Source of the DNA: PALSA-607 sp036510735
GTDB lineage: Bacteria; Actinomycetota; Actinomycetes; Acidothermales; Acidothermaceae
Direction: 5' to 3'
Length of the DNA stretch: 56,996 bases
NCBI GenBank assembly: GCA_036510735.1
Contig: DATCDK010000027.1
Span: 1 to 56,996, forward strand
Shown: one piece after another, positions 6,464 through 15,844 of the stretch
Layout of the letters: every line of letters begins with the position of its first letter
Position numbering within the stretch: the first letter of the stretch is position 1
The notes under the pieces: generated by a model
What the model saw: the letters and a program-made list of their open reading frames with translations, nothing else
Database searches by the model: none
Told to the model about the DNA's origin: nothing
Translations under genes and position numbers: made by a program

Positions 6464-8911
6464 GTGCAAAGTTCTTTGGTCCATGGGTCGTTAACCGTCA
6501 TCGTGCCCACACGCAACGAAGTCGGCAACGTGGAGACGCTGGTGTCGCGTCTCGATCGAGCGTTGGGCAGCATCGATGCGGAGATTCTGTTCGTAGACGA
6601 CAGCTCCGACGCGACACCAGATCAGATCCGATTGATGAGTGCCACCGCCACTCGTCCCATTCGCCTGCTCCATCGCGCGCCGTCAGAACGTGTCGGCGGG
6701 CTCGGCGGTGCCGTACTCGCAGGGTTGCGGTCGGCGCACGGCGATTGGGCTGTTGTCATGGACGGCGACCTCCAGCATCCGCCGGAGGTTGTTCCTGACC
6801 TGTTGCTCGCCGGTGAGCGGTCGGGCGCGGATCTGGTTGTCGCAAGCCGTTATGCCGACTCGGGCGGCGCAGGCGGTCTGTCGACCGCGGTTCGTCAGCG
6901 CGTATCTCGCGGCGCCAACAGACTCACCCGTGCGCTCTTTCCGCGCCGGCTCGTAGGGTGCACCGATCCGATGAGCGGGTTCTTCGCGATACGCAAGGGA
7001 TCAGTGGATCTAGACCGTTTGCAGCCGCGCGGTTTCAAGATCTTGCTCGAGACCGTATGTCGCTCGCCACGCCTGAAGGTGGCTGAGGTCCCGTTCGTGT
7101 TCGACGAGCGTGGCAGCGGCGAGAGCAAGGCGTCCCTCGCCGAGGGTTGGTTGTTCGTTCGCAAGCTGATCACCTTGCGAGTGGCGTCGGTATTCGGCCG
7201 TCATTCATCTCTTGTTGCGCGTGCGGCCGGTTTCGGTGCAGTCGGCACGACCGGCATCATCGTGAACAGCCTGGCGCTATGGATGTTCGTGAGTGCGCTC
7301 GGTACCAGCGTGCTGCTCGGCGCGGCGCTTGCCACCGAGTGCTCGACGGTCTGGAACTACATCCTGACCGACTCGCTGATTTTCCGAGGCCCAAAGAAGC
7401 GCTCCGGCTGGCTGCGCTTCCTTGGGTTCGCCGTGGTCAACAACGCCGTGCTCCTGGTTCGGCTGCCCGTTCTGTCCTGGCTCTTCCACTCCGTCGGTGT
7501 GGGCTATCTGACGGCCAACGTGCTCACCCTTATCGCCGCCTTTGCAGTGCGGTTCCTGATCGCCGATCGCTACCTCTTCCGTCCTGGAGTTCAGATGTCA
7601 CTCGATTCCGCAAAATTGCCATCGCCCGCCGAAACGGCCACCGCGCCGAGTTCGACGTCGTCCCCCGATCCCTCCGTCGACGCGAGCAATGGCCGGCCTG
7701 TTGAGCTCGTCATCGACCTACGCGGTCTCGACTCGTCTGCTCGCCGCCACGCGGTCCGACCTCTGCTGCCGTTCCGCTACGACGTGCACGGCATCGTGAC
7801 GATCGGTTCGGCGGTGATGCTTAAAGAGCTTGAGGCGTTCCGCACTCAGCGCGTTCACGGGCCGCTCGACATCGAGATCCGGCCCGGCAAGGTGGGCGAT
7901 GGGCACTTCCGCCGCCGCACCCGTGTCACGCAGTACATGTCCCCCGCAGCGACGAAGTACGAGGAGCACCTTGGGCGCTACGGGGCCGATTTCTCGATCG
8001 AGATGGGTGCGACCATCGACGTCGTCATCGGACCGATGCTCGTTCGGTCTCCTCACGTGCTGTACACGAACATCATCGAGGCGCTGCTTCGCTTCGTGAT
8101 GGTGTCGCGTGGTTACATGCTCCTGCACTCGGCCTGCCTCGAACTCGAGGGCCGCGGCGTGATGATGTCAGCGCTCACCGACACAGGGAAAACCGGCACG
8201 ATCCTTCGGTTGCTGAGGGAGAACGACAGCAAGTTCCTCTCCGACGACATGACGATCATGAGTCCGGACGGCGTGGCGTTGACGTATCCGAAGCCGCTCA
8301 CGATCAGCCAGCACACGCTGCGGGCGGTGAACGCGGGCGATCTGACCAAGAAGGAATGGCGTCGGTTGCGGGTGCAGAGTCGCCTGCACTCGAAGGAAGG
8401 CCGCGGTATTGGGACCAGGCTCGGCGATATGAATGTCCCGATCATGAGCCTGAACGCGCTTACCCAGTACATCGTGCCGCCGCCGAAGTACGACGTCGAT
8501 CGGTTGGTGCCGTGCGGCAAGGCACGCAGCATTCGGGTCGAAGAGCTCTTCATTATCGAGCGGAACGAGTACTCGCTGACCGAGCTTGACAGCGCGAATC
8601 TGGTCGACGAACTCATCGCGAACACCGATGACGCCTACGGGTTCCCGCCCTACCGTTACTTCGCACCCGCGCTCGTCGTTAACGGGCTGGGCTACGAGGA
8701 GTTGCGCGCAGCAGAGCGCAACATCTTGGCGCAGGCTTTGTCCGGCATCCGCACCCGCAGGCTCGCAACGCCCGACTACTCGTGGGCGGACCGCATTCCG
8801 GCTCTCGCCCGAGAAACGACGGTCCTCGATCTTGGGCCGTTCCGCGACGCTCGACAGATGTCGGATGACGGGCCGACAACGTGGTCGGCAACAGCCGAGC
8901 GCACTGAGTGA
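6464..8911 (+). CDS. Trifunctional fusion: GT2 glycosyltransferase + GtrA membrane domain + HprK-like kinase domain
   Basis: The 815-residue protein has three parts. Residues 8-235 form a dolichol-phosphate-mannose-synthase-like GT2 domain (FVDDSSD near 44, VVMDGDLQHPPEV near 98). Residues about 250-373 form a GtrA-type four-helix membrane domain (GAVGTTGIIVNS, then VWNYILTDSLIFR). After an Ala/Ser/Pro linker, residues about 410-780 form a cytosolic domain with an HprK-like signature: a lead-in LLHSACLELEGRGVMMSA, a P-loop ending DTGKT (near 570-577) and FLSDDMTIMSPDG (near 590). GT2-GtrA fusions make or flip polyprenyl-phosphate sugars; the added HprK-like P-loop domain is unusual. The P-loop is atypical (no leading GxxG). 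The GTG at 6464 has only a weak purine-rich upstream stretch. It is first in a coupled operon; the next gene starts inside its stop. Confidence 0.88.
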   Translation: MQSSLVHGSLTVIVPTRNEVGNVETLVSRLDRALGSIDAEILFVDDSSDATPDQIRLMSATATRPIRLLHRAPSERVGGLGGAVLAGLRSAHGDWAVVMDGDLQHPPEVVPDLLLAGERSGADLVVASRYADSGGAGGLSTAVRQRVSRGANRLTRALFPRRLVGCTDPMSGFFAIRKGSVDLDRLQPRGFKILLETVCRSPRLKVAEVPFVFDERGSGESKASLAEGWLFVRKLITLRVASVFGRHSSLVARAAGFGAVGTTGIIVNSLALWMFVSALGTSVLLGAALATECSTVWNYILTDSLIFRGPKKRSGWLRFLGFAVVNNAVLLVRLPVLSWLFHSVGVGYLTANVLTLIAAFAVRFLIADRYLFRPGVQMSLDSAKLPSPAETATAPSSTSSPDPSVDASNGRPVELVIDLRGLDSSARRHAVRPLLPFRYDVHGIVTIGSAVMLKELEAFRTQRVHGPLDIEIRPGKVGDGHFRRRTRVTQYMSPAATKYEEHLGRYGADFSIEMGATIDVVIGPMLVRSPHVLYTNIIEALLRFVMVSRGYMLLHSACLELEGRGVMMSALTDTGKTGTILRLLRENDSKFLSDDMTIMSPDGVALTYPKPLTISQHTLRAVNAGDLTKKEWRRLRVQSRLHSKEGRGIGTRLGDMNVPIMSLNALTQYIVPPPKYDVDRLVPCGKARSIRVEELFIIERNEYSLTELDSANLVDELIANTDDAYGFPPYRYFAPALVVNGLGYEELRAAERNILAQALSGIRTRRLATPDYSWADRIPALARETTVLDLGPFRDARQMSDDGPTTWSATAERTE

Positions 8912-11900
8912 TGCAACACAAACGAAGGTCGACCATACCTTGCTTGCGCTTCATCCCACTGCTCGGCGCATTAGTTCTTGTCGCAGTGGCGTCGCCAGTT
9001 CTTGTCGTCGCAGTGGCGTCGCCGGCCAGCGCGGCTACGGTCGACACCATCGTGGATTCTGGGCCGGCCAATCCGACATCGAGCACGACCGCGTCGTTCA
9101 CCTTCCACTCGACCGGCTCGGGGCCGACGTACTCCTGCACGATCGACGCCGGTACGGCCGCGAAATGCACCAGCCCGAAGGCTTACACGGCCCTTGCGGC
9201 CGGATCGCACACTTTCGCCGTCGCCTCGACGTCGAAGGGCGTCAAAGACTCGTCACCTGCGACTTACACGTGGACCGTCGATACCCCGCCAACAGTGCCT
9301 ACACAGCTGACAGCGACTGCGACGCCGACTTCCGTCGCGCTCGGTTGGACCGCAAGCACCGACAACACCGGAGTCGCGGGGTATGACGTCTTCCGTGGGG
9401 GGGCGCTGCTTGCCTCCGTAGGCGCCGTGACCACCTACGTAGACACATCCGTAACGCTCGGCACCATTTACACGTACGCGGTCCGTGCCCAAGACACTGC
9501 GGGTAACTTGTCGGCGTTCGGGAACACCGTTTCAGTCAAGGCACTGGCGCCGTACAGCTCGCACCTGACCCGCGCGCCGTACCTCACCGATCTGGTGGGG
9601 CAACATGTCGCCATCAACTTCGCCACCGACGAGACAGCTACCACCGGAAGCGTCACGTACGGTGCGGTCGATGGCTCAGGCAACTGTTCGCCAGCGACCA
9701 CGGTTGCAGCGAGCCGGATCACGATCCAGGTCAACACGACGTCTGAATACCAATGGACCGCTCAGGTAAATCTGGCCGCGAGCGGCACTTACTGCTACCG
9801 GGCGTACCTCGGCGCCACGGACCTGCTTGCTGGCAACCTTTCTCCGCAGTTCACCACGCAGGTCCCGGTCGGCTCGACGGCTCCATTCAGCTTCGACGTG
9901 CTGGGCGACTGGGGCGAGGTTGACGCGAACGGCAGTCCCAACGACGAAGCCAACCTTTTCGCGCAGATCGCGACGAGCGGCGCACTATTCGCAGTGACCG
10001 TCGGCGACAACGGCTACGTCAGCGGAAACGAAGCAGACTACGGCGACCTGCAGCACCTGTCGACCAGTGCGATCTTCGGCGCTCCTTACTGGACGATTCC
10101 CGGCGCCAGCGTGCCGCTCTTCGCCGCCACCGGAAATCACGGGCTTGCCGACACGCATCACACCGACATCACGACGTGGACACAGGCCTCCACCGTGCTC
10201 ACCTCCAACGGTCGTGACACCAACGACGTCTACTGCTGCGTGGGCGGCAGCTCGTCGGCGAACTACGGAAGCGTGTGGTACGCATTCAACGCAGGCAATG
10301 CCCGCTTCTACGTTCTTGACTCCGCTTGGGGCGACACGAACGGCGGCACCGCTGGTGTGTACGCCGACGATGCACTGGCCCACTTTGCGCCCGGTACGCC
10401 CGAGTACCAATGGCTGCTCAATGATCTGCAGACTCACCCGGCGCAACTGAAGTTTGCGTTCTCTCACTATCCGTTGTATTCCGACAATAAGTCGCAACCC
10501 TCCGACACCGCCTTGCAAGGGGCCGCCAATCTCGAAGGCATGCTCGGACAGAACGGTGTTCAGATCGCCTTCAACGGACACGCACACATCTACGAACGGA
10601 ATACGCCAAGCGCGAGCGGCATGCCCATCACTTATGTGACTGGCGGCGGCGGGGGTTTGCTCGAGCCGGTCGGACCGTGTGTGACCGCGAACGACGCCTA
10701 CGCGATCGGTTGGTCACCGACCAAGCACGTCGGTTCCGCGTGCGCTGGCGGCAAGGCGCCAGCATCGGCCGCCAACACGTTCCATTTCCTCAAGGTCACC
10801 GTGTCGGGCCAGTCGGTCACCGTCGCCCCGACCGACTCGCTGGGTAACACCTTCGACGTCCAGACGTACACGTTCACCGGGCCGCCCGACACTTACGTCG
10901 ACAGCACGCCGCCGTCTGGCACGGCGACTGCGAGCGCCACATTTACGTTTCACGCGAGCGACAGCTCGGCGACGTTCTCGTGCACGCTCGACGCAGGCCC
11001 GCAGACACCGTGCGTCAGCCCGGCGTCCTACGCCGGGCTGTCCGACGGAACCCACACCTTCACGGTGGCCGCGACGGTCAATAACTCAACGGATCCATCT
11101 CCGGCGGCCTACACCTGGGTGGTCGACTCCACGCCGCCGACCACTCCGGGTGGCTTCACGGCGACCGCTCAGTCTCCAATCGAGGTTGACCTCGGCTGGA
11201 GCGCGTCGACCGATAACACGGGCGTCACCGGCTACGACGTGTTCCGCGATGGCGCGCTGTATCAGTCGCTCGGGCCGGTGACGTCTTACGCAGACACGAG
11301 CGTGCTCGCATCGTCGACCCATCAGTACGCGGTGCGTGCACGCGATGCGGCGGGAAACGTGTCGGCCGACACATCGACGATCTCTGTTACGACGCCGCCA
11401 GCGACCGGCTCCCTGTTCTCTGACGGTTTCGAATCCGGGACTTTGCACGCATGGACGGCCACCTCAGGGTTGACGGTCGAGTCGTCGACTGTTCACGGCG
11501 GTGTCGACGCGGCAGAGGGCAGCACCCAAAACGGCAATACGTACGCCAAGGTCACGCTGCCAGGCGCTTACAGCAACGGCTTCGCTCGGGTGTGGTTCGA
11601 CGTGGTTTCCCAAAGCAGCCAGGTAAATCTGCTGAGGTTGCGCGACACTGCGTCCACGTCGATTGGGTATGTTTTCGTCAGTTCGGTTGGCCAACTCGGC
11701 TTCTATGCCGACGCGACGGCGAAGAGCACGATAAGCAGCACAGTCGTAACGCCAGGCTGGCATTCACTCGAGCTCAATATTCAGGTTGGTGCAACAGCCG
11801 GGGCTCTCGGCGTCGTGCAGATCTGGCTCGACAACACCCTGGTCACCGCGCTGTCCAGCTCCGCGATCAACGTTGGTTCAACCCCGATCGGGGGGCTGCA

Positions 11901-12840
11901 GATCGGTGATGTCCAGACCGCGAGAATCTACGACGTCGCCTACGACGATGTCGGATTCGGTACCAGTCGGATCGGGTCAGGTAGCGACACGACGCCGCCT
12001 TCGGTGCCGGCCAATGTCACCGCGTCCGCGACGTCGCCGTTCTCGATTCAGGTTGGTTGGTCCGCTTCGACCGACGACGTTGGGGTCACGGGCTACGACC
12101 TTTACCGCGACGGCTCGTTGTTCCGGAGCCTGGGTACGGTCACATCCTTCACCGACAACACGGTGCTGGGCGCGACCACGCACACCTACGCGGTCCTAGC
12201 TCGAGACCAGGCGTCGAACGTGTCTGCCCTCAGTGCGCCGGCGTCGGCTACGACCCCGGCCGCAGCCACGCCACTGTTCTCCGACGGCTTTGAGTCCGGC
12301 ACCTTCGGAGCCTGGACGTCAAACGGAGGACTCGCACTCGAGTCGACCGATGCGCACAGCGGCACCGTTGCAGCAGAAGGCGTTGCAACGAACGGCGCCG
12401 TCTATGCGAAGAAGACGTTGCCGGTCGGACCCTACTCAGACGCTTACGCACGTGTCTGGGTCGAGATGAAGACCCTTCCCAATGGCACGATCGGCTTGCT
12501 ACGTCTGCGCGACACGTCGGCGGGCTCGGTAGCCGATGTCTTCCTGACCTCCGCCGGAAAGCTCGGATTCTCGGGCGGAGCCTTCAGCAGTTCCAGCACG
12601 GTGAGTCTCGGTACCGGCTGGCACATGATCGAAGTGCATGTGTTGGTCAGCGGGACGTCGAGCAGCTATCAGGTGTGGCTCGACGGCCAACCCGTTACCG
12701 GTCTATCGGGCGCCTTCGATCTCACGGGTTCCGGGGCCGTAACAATCCTGCAGGTCGGAGACTCGTCCGCTGTCACGGGCCGCACCTATGACGCCGTCTA
12801 CGACGACGCCGCTTTCTCAACCAGTCGCATCGGCTTCTAG
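8908..12840 (+). CDS. Secreted modular metallophosphoesterase with FnIII, Ig-like and LamG-like domains
   Basis: The 1310-residue exported protein begins with a signal peptide ending SPASA. Then come a Cys-containing Ig-like module (FSCxLD..CxSP type), an FnIII domain (about 130-215), and a purple-acid-phosphatase-like N-domain with a calcineurin-type metallophosphoesterase: GDWGEVD (328), GDNGYV (365), GNHGLAD (408), SHYPLY (518) and GHAHIYER (557), all expected metal-ligand blocks. The C-terminal half repeats the Ig-like module, FnIII domains (near 740 and 1020) and two LamG-like domains (near 840 and 1115, each opening LFSDGFESGT). It probably removes phosphate from surface-associated substrates. 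Start is GTG 8908 or ATG 8911, both overlapping the upstream stop. No cell-wall anchor is seen. Confidence 0.92.
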   Translation: MMQHKRRSTIPCLRFIPLLGALVLVAVASPVLVVAVASPASAATVDTIVDSGPANPTSSTTASFTFHSTGSGPTYSCTIDAGTAAKCTSPKAYTALAAGSHTFAVASTSKGVKDSSPATYTWTVDTPPTVPTQLTATATPTSVALGWTASTDNTGVAGYDVFRGGALLASVGAVTTYVDTSVTLGTIYTYAVRAQDTAGNLSAFGNTVSVKALAPYSSHLTRAPYLTDLVGQHVAINFATDETATTGSVTYGAVDGSGNCSPATTVAASRITIQVNTTSEYQWTAQVNLAASGTYCYRAYLGATDLLAGNLSPQFTTQVPVGSTAPFSFDVLGDWGEVDANGSPNDEANLFAQIATSGALFAVTVGDNGYVSGNEADYGDLQHLSTSAIFGAPYWTIPGASVPLFAATGNHGLADTHHTDITTWTQASTVLTSNGRDTNDVYCCVGGSSSANYGSVWYAFNAGNARFYVLDSAWGDTNGGTAGVYADDALAHFAPGTPEYQWLLNDLQTHPAQLKFAFSHYPLYSDNKSQPSDTALQGAANLEGMLGQNGVQIAFNGHAHIYERNTPSASGMPITYVTGGGGGLLEPVGPCVTANDAYAIGWSPTKHVGSACAGGKAPASAANTFHFLKVTVSGQSVTVAPTDSLGNTFDVQTYTFTGPPDTYVDSTPPSGTATASATFTFHASDSSATFSCTLDAGPQTPCVSPASYAGLSDGTHTFTVAATVNNSTDPSPAAYTWVVDSTPPTTPGGFTATAQSPIEVDLGWSASTDNTGVTGYDVFRDGALYQSLGPVTSYADTSVLASSTHQYAVRARDAAGNVSADTSTISVTTPPATGSLFSDGFESGTLHAWTATSGLTVESSTVHGGVDAAEGSTQNGNTYAKVTLPGAYSNGFARVWFDVVSQSSQVNLLRLRDTASTSIGYVFVSSVGQLGFYADATAKSTISSTVVTPGWHSLELNIQVGATAGALGVVQIWLDNTLVTALSSSAINVGSTPIGGLQIGDVQTARIYDVAYDDVGFGTSRIGSGSDTTPPSVPANVTASATSPFSIQVGWSASTDDVGVTGYDLYRDGSLFRSLGTVTSFTDNTVLGATTHTYAVLARDQASNVSALSAPASATTPAAATPLFSDGFESGTFGAWTSNGGLALESTDAHSGTVAAEGVATNGAVYAKKTLPVGPYSDAYARVWVEMKTLPNGTIGLLRLRDTSAGSVADVFLTSAGKLGFSGGAFSSSSTVSLGTGWHMIEVHVLVSGTSSSYQVWLDGQPVTGLSGAFDLTGSGAVTILQVGDSSAVTGRTYDAVYDDAAFSTSRIGF
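8974..9024 (+). repeat. Imperfect tandem duplication in the signal peptide
   Basis: GTTCTTGTC...GCAGTGGCGTCGCC is present twice in tandem (8974-8997 and 8998-9024), the second copy carrying an extra GTC codon. It lengthens the hydrophobic core of the metallophosphoesterase signal peptide (LVAVASPVLVVAVASP). Confidence 0.85.
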
Positions 12841-12941
12841 ATGCGGTACGGGGGCGCGTCAGGCCGCGCATCTGCGTCGGCGTTGACCGGCCGAAGGATG
12901 TCTCCCCGAGTCGGCACGCGGCCTGGGCCGAAGGAATAAGA

Positions 12942-14498
12942 ATGTCGCTGTTGGTTCGGGTAGGAGAATCGTTGCGGACGCCGCGCGAGCAATCCGCAGA
13001 CGGTCTGCTGGTTGAACGTGACCGTGCTCGCGCGCTCGACCGTGGGATCCTCGCGTTCGCCGTGATGATTGGCATCGTGCTGCGTGTCATTGAGCTCGGC
13101 AAGGTTGGGTTCAACAGCGACGAGGCCGTGTACGCGGGCCAGGCTGCATCGCTCGCGGGCAACCCGCATTACGTCGGCATGTTCCCGATCGTTCGGGCAC
13201 ACCCATTGCTGTTCCAGATGCTCGCGTCGCCGCTCTATCGCTCGGGTGTCCACGATGTGCCAGGTCGATATTTGAGTGCTGCTTTCGGAGTTGCCACGAT
13301 CGTGCTGGTGTTCCAGCTCGGCAAGCTCCTCTACGGGCGCCGCGCGGGTGCACTTGCATCGTTGCTCCTGGCAGTGATGCCGTACCACGTCGTCATCACC
13401 CGGCAGGTGCTCCTCGATGGGCCAATGACGTTCTTCGGGACTGCCGCGTTTGTGTGCCTGGCAGCACTGGGCCGTACCGAGCAGCGGCGTTGGTTGATTG
13501 CGGCGGGAGCATGCCTCGGCCTTGCCGCGTTGACAAAGGAGACCGCCGTCGTCCTGATCGGGTCGGTCTTCGTGTTCCTGTCGCTTTCTTCCGTGTTTTG
13601 GCGGCCGGTGCGTTACGTGGTCGGCGCGACCGCAGCGGCAGTGGCGTTGACGCTCACGTACCCCCTCGTCACAGCGGTCTCCGGAGCCGGGCATAGCGGT
13701 CAGTCCTACCTGGTATGGCAGCTGAGCCGCCGACCCAATCACGACCTTCTTTTCTACCTGACGGCTGTGCCCGCGGCGATGGGCGTGCTGCTGATCGCCG
13801 CGGCTGCGGTCGGGTTCTTGGTGTTGAGGCATCGTGTGTCGTGGCCACAGGTGCTGCTGGTCTCGTGGATTGTTGTGCCATTGGTCTTCTTCGAGGTATG
13901 GCCGGTCAAAGGTTTCCCGTATCTCGTCCTGATCGCGCCCGCCGTTGCCGTCCTAGCCGCAAGGACCCTCGGGTGGCTTGTCGATCGTCACCCAGGTAGC
14001 TGGGTCGCCGTTGGCGGTGGCGTCGCGGCAACTGCGGCGGTCGTAGCGTCACTCCTGGTGCCGTCGATGCTTGACGTCCTGAAGCCAGCGACGGCTGGTC
14101 TGGCTGGCACAGGCGGGACTCCCGGCGGTCGTGAGGCGGGCCTGTGGATCGACAAGCACCTGCCCGCCGGCACCCGGCTGCTCACCCTCGGCCCGTCGAT
14201 GAGCAACATCATCGAGTACTACAGCGGGCACCGTGCCGACGGATTGTCGGTGAGTGCCAATCCTTTGCACCGCAACCCGTCGTATGTACCGGTCCCCAAC
14301 GCCGATGTGGCGCTGCGATCGGGCCAATACCTGTACATCGTGTGGGACGCATACTCGGCAAAACGGTCCCCGAACTTCGCTGCGAAAGAACTCACTCTCG
14401 TCCGGAAGTACAGCGGCCGGGCCATTCACACCGAACTCGCAACGTTCGGCGGCAAAGCCGAGCAGCCCGTCGTCGTCATCTATGAGGTGCAGCCGTGA
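12942..14498 (+). CDS. GT39-type (PMT/ArnT-like) polyprenyl-phosphate-dependent glycosyltransferase
   Basis: The 518-residue integral membrane protein has about ten hydrophobic segments. Its first extracytoplasmic loop has the sequence GFNSDEAVYAG, matching the conserved acidic loop (DE pair) of the PMT/ArnT superfamily. YLSAAFGVATIVLVFQLGKLLYGRRAG is split across the usual GT39 helix-loop. A soluble C-terminal region (from about 390) follows the last helix. Such enzymes take a sugar from a polyprenyl phosphate on the outer face and transfer it to protein, lipid or glycan. The GT2 domain of the first operon gene could supply that donor. ATG at 12942 has AAGGAA about 6 nt upstream. Overlaps the next gene by GTGA. 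Confidence 0.88.
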   Translation: MSLLVRVGESLRTPREQSADGLLVERDRARALDRGILAFAVMIGIVLRVIELGKVGFNSDEAVYAGQAASLAGNPHYVGMFPIVRAHPLLFQMLASPLYRSGVHDVPGRYLSAAFGVATIVLVFQLGKLLYGRRAGALASLLLAVMPYHVVITRQVLLDGPMTFFGTAAFVCLAALGRTEQRRWLIAAGACLGLAALTKETAVVLIGSVFVFLSLSSVFWRPVRYVVGATAAAVALTLTYPLVTAVSGAGHSGQSYLVWQLSRRPNHDLLFYLTAVPAAMGVLLIAAAAVGFLVLRHRVSWPQVLLVSWIVVPLVFFEVWPVKGFPYLVLIAPAVAVLAARTLGWLVDRHPGSWVAVGGGVAATAAVVASLLVPSMLDVLKPATAGLAGTGGTPGGREAGLWIDKHLPAGTRLLTLGPSMSNIIEYYSGHRADGLSVSANPLHRNPSYVPVPNADVALRSGQYLYIVWDAYSAKRSPNFAAKELTLVRKYSGRAIHTELATFGGKAEQPVVVIYEVQP

Positions 14499-15844
14499 GC
14501 CGCCGGATGGCTCGTTCAGCGGCCGCAGGCGCATCGGTGCTCGTTCTGGTCGCACTGAGCGCACCGAGTGCGCACGCTGCGACCGGCGTCGCTGCGAAAA
14601 CTCCGATAAGCCACCTCGTGGTGATGACACAAGACGATCACAGTTTCGACAACTACTTCGGCACCCGCGCAGGAGTTGACGGCATTCCAAAGGGGGTTTG
14701 TGCGCCTGCCGTGCCCAGCAGTGCTCCGTGCGTGCCCCCGTTCCCGCTCGCTGCGTCCGGGTTGGAACCGACTTTGTTCGCAACACCCGCGGCCCAGCAG
14801 GCGTCGGTTGCGAACGGACTCATGAACGGGTTCGTTCAGGCTCAGACAACGCCGCATCAGAAGGGCAAAGGTGCGATGGGTTACTACCTCCCCTCCGACG
14901 TACCGGTGCTTACTCAACTCGCAGATGAGGGCGTGCTCTTCGACCATTGGTTCAGCGCTGTGCCGGGAGGAAGCATTGCGAACAGAGTGTTCGCGATGTC
15001 TGGGACCGTCGTACCCGACACGACGCAGGTGCCTGCTGGTGGGTGGCCTGACCTGCAGGTGATCTTCGACCGGCTGCAAGCGGCGGGGGTTTCGTGGAAG
15101 ATCTACGTAGAGCACTATCAACCGGGTCTCACTGTCGCGAACGCATCGGTCAAGGCACGCCACGGGGGGCAGGTCGCCCGAGTCCCACTGCTCGCGATGG
15201 GCCGTTACGAAAGCAATCCTGCGCTGATGTCGCACGTTGTCGACCTCGAACATTACTTTTCCGACTTGGCGAGCGGGTCGCTCCCCGCGGTTTCTTGGAT
15301 CGTGACGACGTCATCTACCGAGCGGCCGCCGGCCAACCCGCAAGCGGGTCAGCGTGAGGTGAGCACTGTCGTCAATGCGCTTGGCGGAAGCTCGGCCTGG
15401 TCGAAGTCGGCGTTTGTCCTGAGCTACGACTCTTCCGGTGGTTGGTATGATCACGTCGCGCCCCCGGTTGAGGACGGTGCGATCGTCGGCCTGCGGGTAC
15501 CGGCTCTCCTTATCAGCCCTTACGCCACCCCCGGCCGCGTCGACAGTGCCCAGCTCGACAGTGGGTCCGTGCTGCGATTCATCGAGACCAACTGGTCACT
15601 TCCATCGCTCACACCACGCGACGCCGACGCAACCGACCTGAGCACCGCGATGTCGTTCAATGCACCCCCGCACCCGGCAACGATCATCGACACGGCAGCA
15701 AGTACTCCGCTACCCGTTGTGCCCGATCGGCGGGTCATCTACAGCGTGTATGTGGTTGCTGCGTTGCTCGTTGCGGGGATCGTCGCGTGGGCTGCCTATG
15801 GTGGCCGCCGGCGCGGTGGCGACGTCATGGCGGAGTTGACGTGA
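14495..15844 (+). CDS. Membrane-anchored phosphoesterase, phospholipase C/AcpA-like
   Basis: A 449-residue protein of the alkaline-phosphatase-like phosphoesterase family (PF04185). It has a signal peptide ending AHAA, then MTQDDHSFDNYFGTRAGVDG, equivalent to the family ENRSFDxYFGTxxGxxG block but with DDHS in place of ENRS. Later come DHWFSAVPGGS, WSKSAFVLSYDSSGGWYDHVAPP and a C-terminal membrane anchor (VYVVAALLVAGIVAWAAYGG) followed by basic residues. It would hydrolyse phosphodiesters or monoesters on the outer face of the membrane. GTGA overlaps on both sides suggest coordinated synthesis with the GT39 protein and the surface protein. Whether the DDHS variant keeps the metal site is worth checking. 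Confidence 0.88.
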   Translation: MSRRMARSAAAGASVLVLVALSAPSAHAATGVAAKTPISHLVVMTQDDHSFDNYFGTRAGVDGIPKGVCAPAVPSSAPCVPPFPLAASGLEPTLFATPAAQQASVANGLMNGFVQAQTTPHQKGKGAMGYYLPSDVPVLTQLADEGVLFDHWFSAVPGGSIANRVFAMSGTVVPDTTQVPAGGWPDLQVIFDRLQAAGVSWKIYVEHYQPGLTVANASVKARHGGQVARVPLLAMGRYESNPALMSHVVDLEHYFSDLASGSLPAVSWIVTTSSTERPPANPQAGQREVSTVVNALGGSSAWSKSAFVLSYDSSGGWYDHVAPPVEDGAIVGLRVPALLISPYATPGRVDSAQLDSGSVLRFIETNWSLPSLTPRDADATDLSTAMSFNAPPHPATIIDTAASTPLPVVPDRRVIYSVYVVAALLVAGIVAWAAYGGRRRGGDVMAELT

